In this document: piece by piece, positions 11,446 to 23,200 of the stretch
How the letters are laid out: each line of letters opens with the position of its first letter
Numbering within the stretch: position 1 is the stretch's first letter
NCBI GenBank assembly: GCA_014529385.2
Contig: CM043955.1
Coordinates: forward strand, 140,186,206-140,250,205
DNA: 64,000 nucleotides
Direction: 5' to 3'
Origin: Adiantum capillus-veneris
Lineage: Eukaryota > Streptophyta > Polypodiopsida > Polypodiales > Pteridaceae
Translations under genes and position numbers: made by a program
The notes under the pieces: generated by a model
What the model was told of the DNA's origin: nothing
What the model saw: the letters and a program-made list of their open reading frames with translations, nothing else
Databases searched by the model: none

Positions 11446-11672
11446 TGTTGGAATTAGGGTTGCAGAGAAACACACACAGCTTGGAGAAGACGAAGGAAGC
11501 TCAAGGCACACGATAGAGAGTGTATTACTTAGTGTGTAATGGAAAGATAGATAGCCCTAGAGTGATGGGCGTATATACAATGCACGGGGGAAAAAACCTC
11601 CTAAAGAGGGAAAAAATGCCCCGGCAGTCCTAGTGTGTTCACACACATCACTACCACATGTATATAGTAACA
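11446..11672 (-). repeat. Copia B 3' LTR (left)
   Basis: 227 bases, TG...CA ended, preceded by GTTTT. Differs from the right LTR at two sites near its right edge. Confidence 0.97.
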
Positions 11673-11684
11673 AATCCCCCCTGG
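11673..11684 (-). other. Polypurine tract of copia B
   Basis: Minus-strand CCAGGGGGGATT directly abuts the 3' LTR. Confidence 0.85.
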
Positions 11685-11747
11685 AGTGATGCGGTGAACG
11701 AGAGCTAGCACATGAGTAGAGGGAAGTGCCATGCCCTGAGGACAGGA

Positions 11748-14700
11748 TCAGTCCACAAAGGGGAGTAAGCCTAAAGCTTTGCGGAAAGCTTCAAGCTTCT
11801 CACGAGACAATGCCTTTGTGAAAAGATCTGCAAGGTTGTCCTGTGTTGGCACATAAGCCAAGCTGATCTCTCCTGCTGAGAGCCTCTCCCTGACATAGTG
11901 GTAATGCACCTCAATGTGCTTTGTGCGAGCATGAAAAACTGGGTTCCTCGCAACTGCCAATGCCCTCTAACTGTCAACGTAGATAGTGTTGGCAGTGTCC
12001 TGTCCAACACCCAAATCATCCATAAGGCGTCTGAGCCATACACACTCAACCGTAGCTGTGAAGACTGCCCTGTACTTAGCCTCACAAATCGAAGTGGCCA
12101 CAGTAGGTTGCTTCTTGCTCAAACATGATATACATGAACTGCCAAGCATGAAACAAAAACCACTTGTGGACACTCGCGTGTCAAAACAACCAGCCCAATC
12201 CGAGTCCGAAAAAGCATGTAAGTCTGGGGGCAATGATCCCCCCTTGGGATAAAACAAGCCAAGATGTAAAGTGCCACTAAGGTAGTGAAAAATCCTCTTG
12301 ACAACCTGCCAATGCTTAGACCCTGGGCTATGCATAAATCTACTGACCTGTGAGACTGCAAACTGAATATCCGGCCTCGTGTTGCATACATAAATGAGGC
12401 AGCCAACATCTGTTTGGTAAAGAGTGACATCAGCACGATCACCAGCATCATCTAGACTCAACTTTAAACGTGTTTCCATGGGAGTGGCAATAGGTTTGCA
12501 ATCCTCAAGTCCAAACTTACATAGCAATGTCTCTATGTAACTTTTCTAACACAAGGCAATACCACCATCACACTGCTTAAACTTAATACCGAAGTAATGA
12601 TGCAACAACCCCAAATCTTTCATCTTGAAAGTAGCATTCAAATCAGCCTTAAATTCAGCAATATGTCTCTCATTTGTTCCAGTGATCAGCAAGTCATCAA
12701 CATAAAGAACCACAATGAGAAGTACATCACCCTCACGCTTTACATACAATGTGCTTTCTGTTGGACTGTTACGAAAGCCTCGTTTAACCAAATGAGTGTC
12801 AGCTTTCTCATAGCAAGCATGAGGAGATTGCTTCAACCCATACAAAGCCTTCTTACATCTGCACACTTTGTCCTCTTGTCCTTTTATGACAAAACCGCGA
12901 GGCTGCGTTACATAAACTTCCTCAAATACGTCACCATTCAAGAAAGCAGTAACAATGTCTGATTGATGTAAATTCCAACCAAAATGAGCTACCAATGCAC
13001 ATAGAAAACGCACAGTAGTCATATGACAAGTGGGAGCAAAATTCTCTTCATAATCTATGCCTTTTTGTTGTGTATAACCCTTTGCAACAAGTCGAGCCTT
13101 ATGGCGATTGATGTCACCATCCGGTTTGCGTTTCAACTTGTAAACCCACTTCGTACCAATGGCATTTTTGCCAGGAGGCAAATCACATAAAGTCCATGTG
13201 TCATTTTCTATAAGTGCATCATAGTCTGATTGCATGGCAGCCATCCAATTTTTTGAATCTTGTGCTTCATCAAAAGACAGAGGCTCCTCAACATCATGTA
13301 AACTAGACCCAACCAAAGCATAACAATCTGATGCATGGAGAGAGCCTGAACGAGTACGACTAGACAAAGGTGCATCCAATTTACTGTCACGCAAAGTGTG
13401 CACCAGCCATTTTGGCATACCTCTAGCCTGCTCATTTTCAGCCCTTTCCTCATCAAGTACATCATGTACATCTGCATCAGTAATAGGCTGATCTAAAACA
13501 TTTTCAGAAACCCCCAAAGGCTGTACATTTGCCTCATTGGAACTTACATTCGTATTTCCACCACTGAAAAGAGGCAACAAAGTGTCATAAATGTCCTGTG
13601 AGCTTACATTATTGTCTCTAGTACATGACAGCAAGGGCTGAATAGAATCTTCCACAAACACTACATCCCGAGAAAACAGAATACGTTTTGTTTGCGGATG
13701 ATACAACCTGTAACCTTTTCTTTCAGCACTATAAACAACAAAAATACATTTGACAGCCTTATCATCCAATTTTCTGCGCTGCACTTGTGGCACCAAAGCA
13801 TATGCCAAACAACCAAAAACATGCATGTGCTCAATAGAAGGTTTTCTATCATGCCATGCTTCATATGGAGTAATAGACTGCAAAGCTTTTGTAGGACACC
13901 TATTAAGTACATAAGTGGCACACATGATGGCCTCAACCCAAAAAGAATGCGGTAAAGCTTGACTTTTGACCATACATCGTGCCATTTTCGTCAGTGACCT
14001 GTTTTTCCTCTCAGCAACACCATTTTGCTGAGGTGTATAAGGCACTGTACATTGGTGTTTTATCCCACGACTAGCCAAAAATGCATTAAATTCATGAGAC
14101 ATATACTCCCCCCCTTGATCGGAACGGAGGGTGCCCATAGTACATTTCGAGACATTTTTAGCCATAGCCAGAAATTGTTTGAAGCACATAAAAACTTCGG
14201 ACTTCGCTTTAAGCGGAAATACCCATGCATGCCTGGAGTAATCATCAATGAAAGTCACGAAGTACAGGTAATTGCCCAAGGACGGAGTTTTCATTGGGCC
14301 CACAAACATCACTATGCACAAGTTGCAACCTACATGTGGCCCGGATTGAACCATCGTTTGGAAACTTAGAACGCTGCATCTCACCCAAAATACAACCTTC
14401 ACAAACATGTTTGATAGGTGCTTCAAGAGGCGGCAAAGAAGCAACCATATCAGATTTCTGCAAACGTAGCAAACTGGCAAAATTCAGATGACCAAAACGT
14501 GCATGCCAAAGTTTTGCATCTAAAATAGCCCTTGAATCTGCAACAGCATTTGAAAAATTTTGTCCACACTTGTCATACAAAGTGAGATTATATAGCCCAC
14601 GGCCCAAAAGCCCAGATGCAACAATTTCATCACCAAAACTGAGATCATGAACTGTACATCTGTTATCCACAAATTTGACTACAAGTCCAAGTCTAGCAAG

Positions 14701-16029
14701 TGCGGATACAGACAAGAGATTCTTCTTGATCCAAGGTACATAAAGTGCATCAACAAGTGTGAAGGAACTGCCATTAGCAGCAATGAGCACAATCTTTTCA
14801 ACTCCCTGAACTGGATAAGAGGCGTTGTTGGCACAAGTGACTAAATTCCCATGAGGGACAGACTCGAGAGAGGTAAACAATTCACGATGTGAGGTAATGT
14901 GCTTTGTAGCACCACTGTCGAAATACTAGACATGTGAATCTGCAGCAACTGAGAAGCATGCATCATGGACAACAGGATTGTAAGTGCACTCTGCGCTATA
15001 TGCCCATTCTGCATCAACATCAGCATTACAGTCTTCCGTCATCACATAAGACTCAACAATGGCTGCATTTGTAGTGGAACCGGCATTTGCAGTGGAACCA
15101 CTCTCTTTCTTCTTAGCCTCTTTGGCCTTCAACTTAGGACACGACTTGATCAAGTGATCATTGGATTTACAATAATGGCAACGCATCTTCTTTTTGCCCT
15201 TATCACCAGAATTGCCAGACGAAGTGCTGCCAGCAGAAGCATTAAGAACAGAATTTTTGCCACTCGCAGCAAAACCATAAGAAGTGGCTGCATTACTGTT
15301 ACCACCCTTTCTTTGAGAAGCAATAAAAGCCTGTTCAACTACACGTTGCCTAGTTCTGTTTTTTCTAGAAAGTGACTTTTGCAACAGCAATGTGCATAAT
15401 GCATCAAACTTGACAACTTCAGGATTTCCTTGGGTCATCAGTCTCCAAGTACTAGCAAAAGTCTGGTAGGAATCTGGTAAGGCATCAAGAACAGTCTGCA
15501 CAAGGGAACTCTCTGAAATGACTTCATCTGGAGAAATAAGTTGCTCATTGATATCCTTGACACTAGCAAGGAAAGTTTCCATATCATCTTCCTCATGCAT
15601 AATCTTCGACTCCAGCTCTTTTTGCAAGAAAGCAATTTTAGCCTCATTGCGGCTTGCATAAAGATCTGCTAGAATATCCCAAGCCTATTTTGCAGATTTT
15701 GCTGAACGGATGTGAGGAACAATGGTGCGCTTCACAGACAACGCAATCAATGCATGAGCCTATGCATCCTTAACATCCCAACGAGCTTGTTTTGCCGTAG
15801 GCAAAACAACTCTAATAGCTGCAATCCTTGCAGCAAGACCTGCAACATCCTCAACATCGCCTACATCCTTAGAACCAGGACGTACATCAATGCCCTTTAC
15901 AATGTTCCAGACACCCTTTGACACAAGAACATGTTGCATCATATAAGCCCACATAGGGTAGTTGTCCCCATCCAACGTGTCCTCAGCAGCAAACATCTTG
16001 AACACATCTTTGTTGTTGTTGTCAGCCAT
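11748..16029 (-). pseudogene. Copia B gag-pol polyprotein with five TAG codons
   Basis: Start ATG 16029 (MADNNNKDVFKMFAAEDT). Gag is followed by zinc knuckle CHYCKSNDHLIKSC, protease YFDSGATKHI, integrase (FIDDYSRHAWVF, LRSDQGGEY, PQQNGVAERKNRS), RT (KWVYKLKRK, LYGLKQSPHACY, LYVDDLLITG) and RNase H (DSDWAGC, SICEAKYRAVF, TKHIEVHYHYV). Breaks are TAG at 15760-15762, 15685-15687, 14926-14928, 12546-12548 and 11967-11969, plus one frameshift near 14290-14330. Gag-PR stays in one frame and IN-RT-RNase H in another. The TAGs fall where Gln or Trp is expected, consistent with C-to-T change at CAG sites. Confidence 0.93.
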
Positions 16030-16376
16030 GGTAAATGCTGCACCTGATGTGAAAACTGCCCGAAAATAGGAGAAACGGAGCGGGAACAACCTGTGCTATA
16101 TAGCACAAACCGTAGAAGACTATAAGGCACCTGTTATGCAAAAAATGGCACTGACAGAAATTCTGCACAAAATGACGAAATAGCCTGTGTAGTACTACCT
16201 GTAGTGGAAACGGAGGCCGAAATGAGCCCAAATCAGAATTCTGAGTAGACCAAGCTCTACGAGCTCACCCGAAGTATTTGTCGACCTGCGAACGCTCGCC
16301 AAAGCTCACTGAAATCAGAGAAAGTGAGCAGGCGTGTACTGGAGCAGTTGGCAACTAAGCCCGGGAGGACGCAACC

Positions 16377-16389
16377 TGCTCTGATACCA
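16377..16389 (-). other. Primer binding site of copia B
   Basis: TGGTATCAGAGCA, identical to element A's site, two bases from the 5' LTR; initiator-Met tRNA type. Confidence 0.95.
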
Positions 16390-16391
16390 AT

Positions 16392-16618
16392 TGTTGGAAT
16401 TAGGGTTGCAGAGAAACACACACAGCTTGGAGAAGACGAAGGAAGCTCAAGGCACACGATAGAGAGTGTATTACTTAGTGTGTAATGGAAAGATAGATAG
16501 CCCTAGAGTGATGGGCGTATATACAATGCACGGGGGAAAAAACCTCCTAAAGAGGGAAAAAATGCCCCGGCGGTCCTAGTGTGTTCACACACATCACTAC
16601 CACATGTATATGGTAACA
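16392..16618 (-). repeat. Copia B 5' LTR (right)
   Basis: 227 bases, followed by the second GTTTT target copy. Nearly identical to the left LTR. Confidence 0.97.
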
Positions 16619-16832
16619 GTTTTCTGACCACTTTCCGGCCGCCGTCCGGCCATAATATTCCGGCGAAGGAAAAAAAAAGTATTGGGGACCCCTGATTTTT
16701 GGCCCCAAAAATTTTGGTTTCCGGCGAGTGATTTTCCTTCACGCACGATGGCTTCTCCTCATAATGGGGGCCTTACAAATGTGCGCTTTTACCACAGAAT
16801 ATTACGAGGTAAATCATGCTCCATACTTAACA

Positions 16833-19219
16833 AATGAGGCATGCTGAGGCTATTGCCATGGAACTTCACCTTGATGACTATCGCAGTAGAGGGTTTATAA
16901 AACCCATTCTTCACCATGGGCCTCTCCCATCTTGTTGGTGAAGAAAAAAGATAGTAGTATGCGCATATGTGTAGATTCCTGTGAATTGAATGCCGTTACT
17001 ATCAAGAACAAATATCCGTTGCTGGAAGTGGATGAGTTATTTGATAAACTCACCCATGCTTGTATCTTAACGAAGATAGACTTGTGGTCAAAGTATCATC
17101 AAGTACGCATTAGGATTTTTTATATGCCCAAAACTACATTTTGTGGACATTATGAGTTTTTGGTTATGCACTTTGGGTTGATCAATGTGCCTGCAACTTT
17201 CATGACGCTTATGGATAGTGTTTTGATGATGGTCCAATTAAAAATATGGGAAAACCTTTCATTGGGGTGAATCCCAACAACAAAGTTTTGATGCTCTCAA
17301 GGACGTATTAGCTACAGCTCCTATTTTAGCTGTTGTGGATCCTTTGAAACCATTCCTATTGGAAATGGATGCTAGTAAGAGTCCTTCTTCACGAGGGAAG
17401 GCCAATTGCATTTGAAAGCTTGATTCTTCACAGAAGAATTATTTTGCTTATGAAAGAGAAATCTACGCAATAGTGTCTGCTTTGAAGATGTGGCGACATT
17501 TTTTATGGAGCTCAATTTGAGATTGTGTTTGACTATGAAAGTAAAAAATGGTTTACATAGCAAAATTTTTTTAAGGGTTGAAAGGCCAGGTGGGTTGAGA
17601 TTCTTCAGGAGTATGATGCAAAGATTTGGTATCATAAAGGATGATATAATGTGGTAGGTGATGTTATGAGATCAACTCTCTTGTGTTAACTGAAGTTTGA
17701 AGTGATTTTTTAGAATCTCTCAAAGGAAAATGATCATGATGATGTATACTCCAAAGTGTGGAGCCATGTGAAAATGAAGGATCCTTCTCACTCCAATGTT
17801 GGTAGTGTGCCTTTAATCTACACACCTAGTTCTCCTCTTTTGAGTGATGAGCTGCAGAGATGGAAGAATATTTCTATAGATGATGGATACCTATTCCACA
17901 AGGGGAGAGTTTGTGTACCGACATATGCACACATTTGGTGCCAAATTCTTTCTGAGAGTCATGATAGTTCACGTGCAGGGCACCCAAGCATAAAGAAAAC
18001 TTATGCACTTGTATGACAATAGTTTTACTGGCCAGGTTTACATGGCTATGTTCAAGACGATGTCTTGCATTGCCAAAAATGCCAAGTTAATAAAGCAAAG
18101 CACCTAAAAGTAGGAGGTATCTTGCATCCATTGGAGATAACTAGGAAAGTATCTCTATGGATTTCATTGTGGCTTTACCAACCATTGCATAAGGTCATGC
18201 CTCGGTATGGGTGGTTGTAGATTGGTTGACTAAACTTTGCAACTTTATTCTAACCAAGTCCACAATTAAAACTCTAGTTTTAGCCACGTTATTTGTTGAC
18301 AATTTGTACGGATTGTATGGGTTGGCAAGTAATATTGTGAGTGATCATGATCCCAAGTTTAACTGTCAATTTTGGATGGCTATGTTTAAACAATTGGGTA
18401 CGCAACTCAACATCACTATTGCAGATCATCCTGAAATGGATGGTCAAACTGAATGTGTCAACCAAGTGGTAAATGATATACTATGAACATACGTTAGCAA
18501 GAAGCAGTCGGATTGGGAAGATTATTTTCTTATTCTCAAGTTTGCTTACAATAGTGCTAAGCATGTGACGACGATTGGTTTTAGTTATTTCATCCGTATA
18601 TATAGTTTTCAACATAGGTCACCAATTATGCTGGGGTTGGTGATTGAAAAGCTTCAACAGGTCAAGGATTTTCTCTAAGACCACATGGAAATGTTGAGAC
18701 CAGCTCGTCAAAATATTCGACAAGCACATGATTGGTATAAAAAGTATGCTGATGAGAAACGTCAGTAAGTTACCTTCATGGAAAGGAAAGAGGAATTTTT
18801 GTGTTGTGTGCCAGAGCATATAGAAAGTTTGAAGGCTTGTCCAACACCTAAATTATCTTCAAGGTATTGTGGGCCTTTTAAGATACTCAAGAAAGTTGGT
18901 GATATGACCTACAAACTCTCATTACTTGCACACTCTCGTATTCATTTGGTGTCATGTAAGTCGCTTACATACAAATGACAATATTATTGACTAGCATATT
19001 TTGGTTGATTTCATTGAACCTCCAACCCAGCCGCATGAACGTGAGCATATTCTTGACTGTCACAATCTACGTATGCATCATCATGTACGTTGACAAGCAT
19101 TAGTCAAGTGGAAAGACAAATCTGAGAAAGCTGCCACTTGGGAAAATATTAGCGTTCTTAAAAAGAAATTTCCCACTTTTGTTTTCAAGGATGCAAATGC
19201 TTCTCTAAGGAGGGAGTAA
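16833..19219 (+). pseudogene. Gypsy C pol, 3' part: RT, RNase H, integrase, chromodomain
   Basis: RT finger and palm residues are clear ([33 protein letters not shown]), but the catalytic YxDD region is deleted near 17270. RNase H has PFLLEMDAS and PIAFES. Integrase shows the H2C2 zinc site (GHPSIKKT ... CQKCQ), catalytic VVVDWLTK and VSDHDPKF, and DGQTECVNQ. The GPFKILKKVG fold of the integrase C-terminus follows. A chromodomain core (ALVKWKDKSEKAATWENI) ends the protein at TAA 19217-19219. Multiple stops and frameshifts make it a pseudogene. Confidence 0.85.
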
Positions 19220-20044
19220 TGTTAGGCCAGGGGCCGGTTTGAAGGAAGCTTAGGGATGCCTATAAAGGGTAGAGGTTCGGTGGAGAGAAGGGTTTCACGT
19301 CCTCTAGTCTCAGAGTGAAAATGTCAAGGCTAGCTTGGTTCCAATAATGGTACTTGTATTTACAACTCGTTTTTGAAACAACATAGGAAAATGTTGGTAG
19401 CTCCTTGGTAGCATCGATGTTGAGCCATTCAATGTAGTCCAAGGATTTTTTATTTTGGCATCTCTCTTAGATCTATTGATCAAAGTTGTACGGTCGAATC
19501 AAATTTCTTTGAATTCTAAGGCTAGCAATTATAGTATAGGTCTATTCTTAGAGCAAAGACTTAGCAAGAATGCTCCAAGTTTGATGGAAGATTGTGTTAC
19601 CCTTTGCTTTATCATCAAGTAGTGGATGCTTGCTCCATTTTTACATTCAAGTACAATGAAAATCCTCATAGGAGGTAGTGGTGTAGGCCTAGATGTTATT
19701 GATTCTTGTTGTTGCATCTCTTACAAATTGACTGTGACAGCTATTGGATACAATTTGTGTAATTGGGGAAATGATTTTACTTGAGTCTTTAGTACTTTAG
19801 AGGCTTTTAAGCTCGTCAAATACTATTGAGCTTCACATTTATCCATTGCCACAAGAAGATGACTTTTTGTGTTCATTTGTTTTGAGTCTTTTGATAAAGA
19901 AGACTTTATCGTGGAGGATGCAATAGATCTTAAACACTGGCTAGCATTGGATGTAGCCATTAGGTGGAACACTTTGAGCTTCGCGCAATTGGACCTACCA
20001 CCTTTAGTATGTGGAATCTTAGATGCATCTACACTATTTGGCAT
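19220..20044. other. Probable start of gypsy C 3' LTR, then unrecognised sequence
   Basis: A purine tract (AAGGAGGGAGTAA) directly precedes TGTTAGGCC, as expected at a PPT-LTR junction. A TATA-like CCTATAAAGGG lies at about 19259-19269. No second LTR copy exists in the window, so the right end cannot be fixed. The remainder up to copia D shows no gene. Confidence 0.4.
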
Positions 20045-20260
20045 TGTTGGAGTTAGGGTTGCAAGAATGCAAACATAGCTTTGAGATGGAGAGGAATCTT
20101 AAGGCACAAAACATAGAATGTATTACTTGTGTGGAAACACAAGATAAGATAGCCCTAGAGTAATGGGCATATATATGAAGCACATGGAAAAAATCTCCAA
20201 GTGAGGGAAAAAAGTGCATAGATGGCCTTAAGTGTCTTCACACATATCACTACCATAACA
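20045..20260 (-). repeat. Copia D 3' LTR (left)
   Basis: 216 bases, TG...CA ended, diverged from the right LTR by many substitutions and small gaps. Confidence 0.85.
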
Positions 20261-23200
20261 AAGACCCCTTAAGAGTGATGCACAACTGCGAGCTTTCACA
20301 TAGAGTATAGGGAAGTGCCATGCCCTATGGACATGATCAATCCACAAAGGGAAGCAAGCCCAAATCTTTGCTTAAAGATTAAAATTTCTCATGAAGCAAT
20401 GACTTTTGAACAAATTTACAAGATTATCTTTGTGTCGGCACAATAGACAAGCTAATCTCTCCACATGATAGTCTCTCCCTAACATAGTGATAATGCACCT
20501 CAATGTGCTTTGTGCAAGCATGAAAGACCGTGTTTCTTGCAACCGCCAATGCACTCTAATTGTCAATGTAGATGAGAGTGCTAGAATCCTATCCAACTCC
20601 CAAATTAGCCATAAGGCATCTAAACCACACACACCATAATTGTGAAAGCTGGTTTATTCAACGTCACAATTAAAGTTGGCCACACTAGGTTGCTTCTGCT
20701 CAATTAAGATATGCATGAATTGTCAAGCATGAAACAGAAACCACTCATGCACACTTATGTGTCATAGAAACTAGCCCAATCCAGGTAAAAAAAAGTATGT
20801 AAATCTGGCGACAATAACCCCCTCTTTGGATTAAACAACCTAAGATGTATAGTGCCATGCAAGTAGTAGAAGATTTCCTTATATTGCTTGGTAATGCTTA
20901 CACCCTAGGCTATACATAAATCTACTCACTTGTGAGACTTAAAACTAAATATCTAGCCTTGTAATGCATACATAAATGAGGCAACCAATAGCTGTTTGGT
21001 AGAAGGTAACATCATCATGTAGACTTAACTTCTAACCTATCTCTATAAGAGTGGCAATCGGTTTGCAAATATCAAGTGCAATCTGCTTAGCAAAATTTGC
21101 ACAAACTTTGTCTGACATAATGTAATACCTTCAGCACACTACTTAAATTGAATGCCCAAATAATGATCCAAAAGCCCCAAATCTCACATATCAAATGTGG
21201 CATTCAAATCATCTTTAAATTCAGCAATATGTATCTCATTCAAACCAGGGAGCAATAATTCATCCACATATACATCATCGGCACATATCATAAACAAAGT
21301 GCACTCAGTTGGACTATTTCAAAAGCCATGTGTAGTCAAATGATTATCCATATTCTCATACCAAGCACAAGAAGATTTCTTTAAACCATACAATGCTTCA
21401 TTACATCTACACACTTTATTTTGTTGTCCTTTCTTAACAAAACCATGATACTACATCACATACATATCCTCATACAAGTCATCATTCAAGAAAGAAGTTT
21501 TAATGCCCAACTCATGTACATCCCATCCAAACTAAGCTACAAATGCACAAATGAAACAAACAGTTGTCAGATGACAAAGCAGAAGCAAAAGTTTCTTAAA
21601 AAACAATGCCCTTTTGTTGAGCATAACCTTTTGCAACAAGCCTTGCCTTAGTGATCAATACTACCATTTTGCTTATGTTTTAGCTTCCAAACCCACTTTG
21701 TACCAATGGAATTTTGGCAAGGAGGCAAGTCACATAAAGACCAAGTATTGTTCTTCACAAGTGTATCATATTAATCTTGCATAGCGTCCATCCAATTTTT
21801 TGAAATCTGTGCTTCACCAAATGTAAGAGGTTCCTCCTTGTCATGCATATGTGACACAGCTACAACATAACAATCTGATGCACAAGAAGCATGATGATAA
21901 CCCAAACAAGTATGATTAGACAAAGGTGCATCCAATTTATATGCTACACAATATGTTGGGGTAATTTCAAGAGCTCTTTGTTAGTGCATGCTTATCTTGC
22001 CAAATGTCACAAAAATAAAGCAAGTGTGGAAGATAAGCGGAGGCATGAAAATTGGGATGAAGGACACGCAACTTCAACGAGGGTTACAAGAGCCGGGGGA
22101 AGAAAAGATCCAAGACCCTCTCATGAGGCTTCACCACATGTACCTTCTCCTTCTGAGGTTCTTATGGAGAAAGCATCTACAAGACATTTTGGCATAGCTC
22201 TAGCTTTCTCATTTTTAGCCTTGTCCTCATCAAGTGCATCATTTACATTTGCATAAAAAATAGACTAATTTGTCACAACACTTGAAACTCACGTAGGCTG
22301 AATATTTACCTCATTTGGACTTACAATTGTAGTCCCACCATTGAAAAGAGGCAACAAGGTATCAAAATTGTCATGTGAGCTTACACCTATCTCTTCAGTA
22401 CAAGACAACAAGGGTTGAACTACATCTTCCACAAAAACAACATCTCAAGAAGTCAAGATTTGATTGCAAATGATTTAACCTGTAACCCTTTCCCTTAGTA
22501 TTGTAACCAACAAAGATGCATTTGACAACCTTATTATCCAATTTCTTGTGTTTTTTTGGTAGCACTAGAGCATAAGCTAGGCAACCAAAAACTCACAAGT
22601 GAGCAATAGATAGATTCTTATCATGCCATGCCTCTCATGGAATAATGGACTGTAAAGCTTTGGTGGGACTATTGTTAAATATGTAGGTAACACACATGAT
22701 AGGCTCTAGCAAGAAGCATGTGGCAAAGCTTGGCTTTTGACCATACATCATGCCATCTCCAAAAGTGATCCATTTTTCCTCTTAGCAATACTATTTTTTG
22801 AAGGTATATAAGGCAATGTACATTCATTTAGTGTTTTATCTCACAACTAGCCAAAAATGCATCAAATTATTTTTACATATATTCCCCCCTAGATCAAAAT
22901 GGAGGGTGCCCACAACACAATTGGACGAATATTAGTAAAAAACAAAAATGGTTTGACGCACAAAAATACTTCAAACTTAGCCTTAAGCAGATATGCCCAT
23001 GCATGCTTTGATTAATAATCACCGAAGTCACAAACTACAAATGATGACCAAAAGAACAAGTGTGCATCATGCTGCAAACATAACTATGAACGAGCTACAA
23101 CTTGCAAGTAGCCCACACTAAATCTTCTTTTGGAACATAGAATGTTGCATTTTTTCCAAAATACATCCTTCACAAACATGCTTAGGTGGTGCCTCCAAAG

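Larger units (their letters stand above)
11446..16618 (-). mobile_element. Ty1/copia element B, young copy nested in A
   Basis: Two 227-base LTRs (TGTTGG...TAACA in plus orientation) differ at only two positions by eye. Five-base target duplication GTTTT lies at 11441-11445 and 16619-16623. PBS and PPT are intact. The full gag-pol domain order is present on the minus strand, yet it carries five TAG stops and one frameshift. It is the youngest insertion of the nest. Confidence 0.97.
6113..16832 (-). mobile_element. Ty1/copia element A, host of element B
   Basis: Bounded by LTRs beginning TGTTAGGAAATAAG and ending ACTTAACA in plus orientation, flanked by identical AATGA at 6108-6112 and 16833-16837. 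On the minus strand it runs from the 5' LTR (right) through PBS, gag, protease, integrase, RT and RNase H to a PPT and 3' LTR (left). Its right LTR is split by element B at 11446-16618. Excluding B it is about 5.5 kb, a normal copia length. It sits in gypsy C. Confidence 0.95.
10865..16832 (-). repeat. Copia A 5' LTR (right), split by element B
   Basis: First part 10865-11445, second part 16624-16832 after the second copy of the GTTTT target duplication. Together they match the left LTR from TGTTAGG to ACTTAACA. Confidence 0.9.
5341..19260 (+). mobile_element. Ty3/gypsy chromodomain element C, split by nested copia elements
   Basis: The pol order is protease (about 5420), RT (16933-17270), RNase H (17280-17520), zinc-binding and core integrase (17960-18490), integrase C-terminus (18790-18980), chromodomain (19040-19215), then TAA and a TGTTAGG that probably opens the 3' LTR at 19220. 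The element is interrupted between 6112 and 16833 by copia A, with target duplication AATGA. Gag and the 5' LTR are missing or unrecognisable. Protease-integrase order with a chromodomain marks a chromovirus of the Ty3/gypsy group. The right limit is uncertain. Confidence 0.8.
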
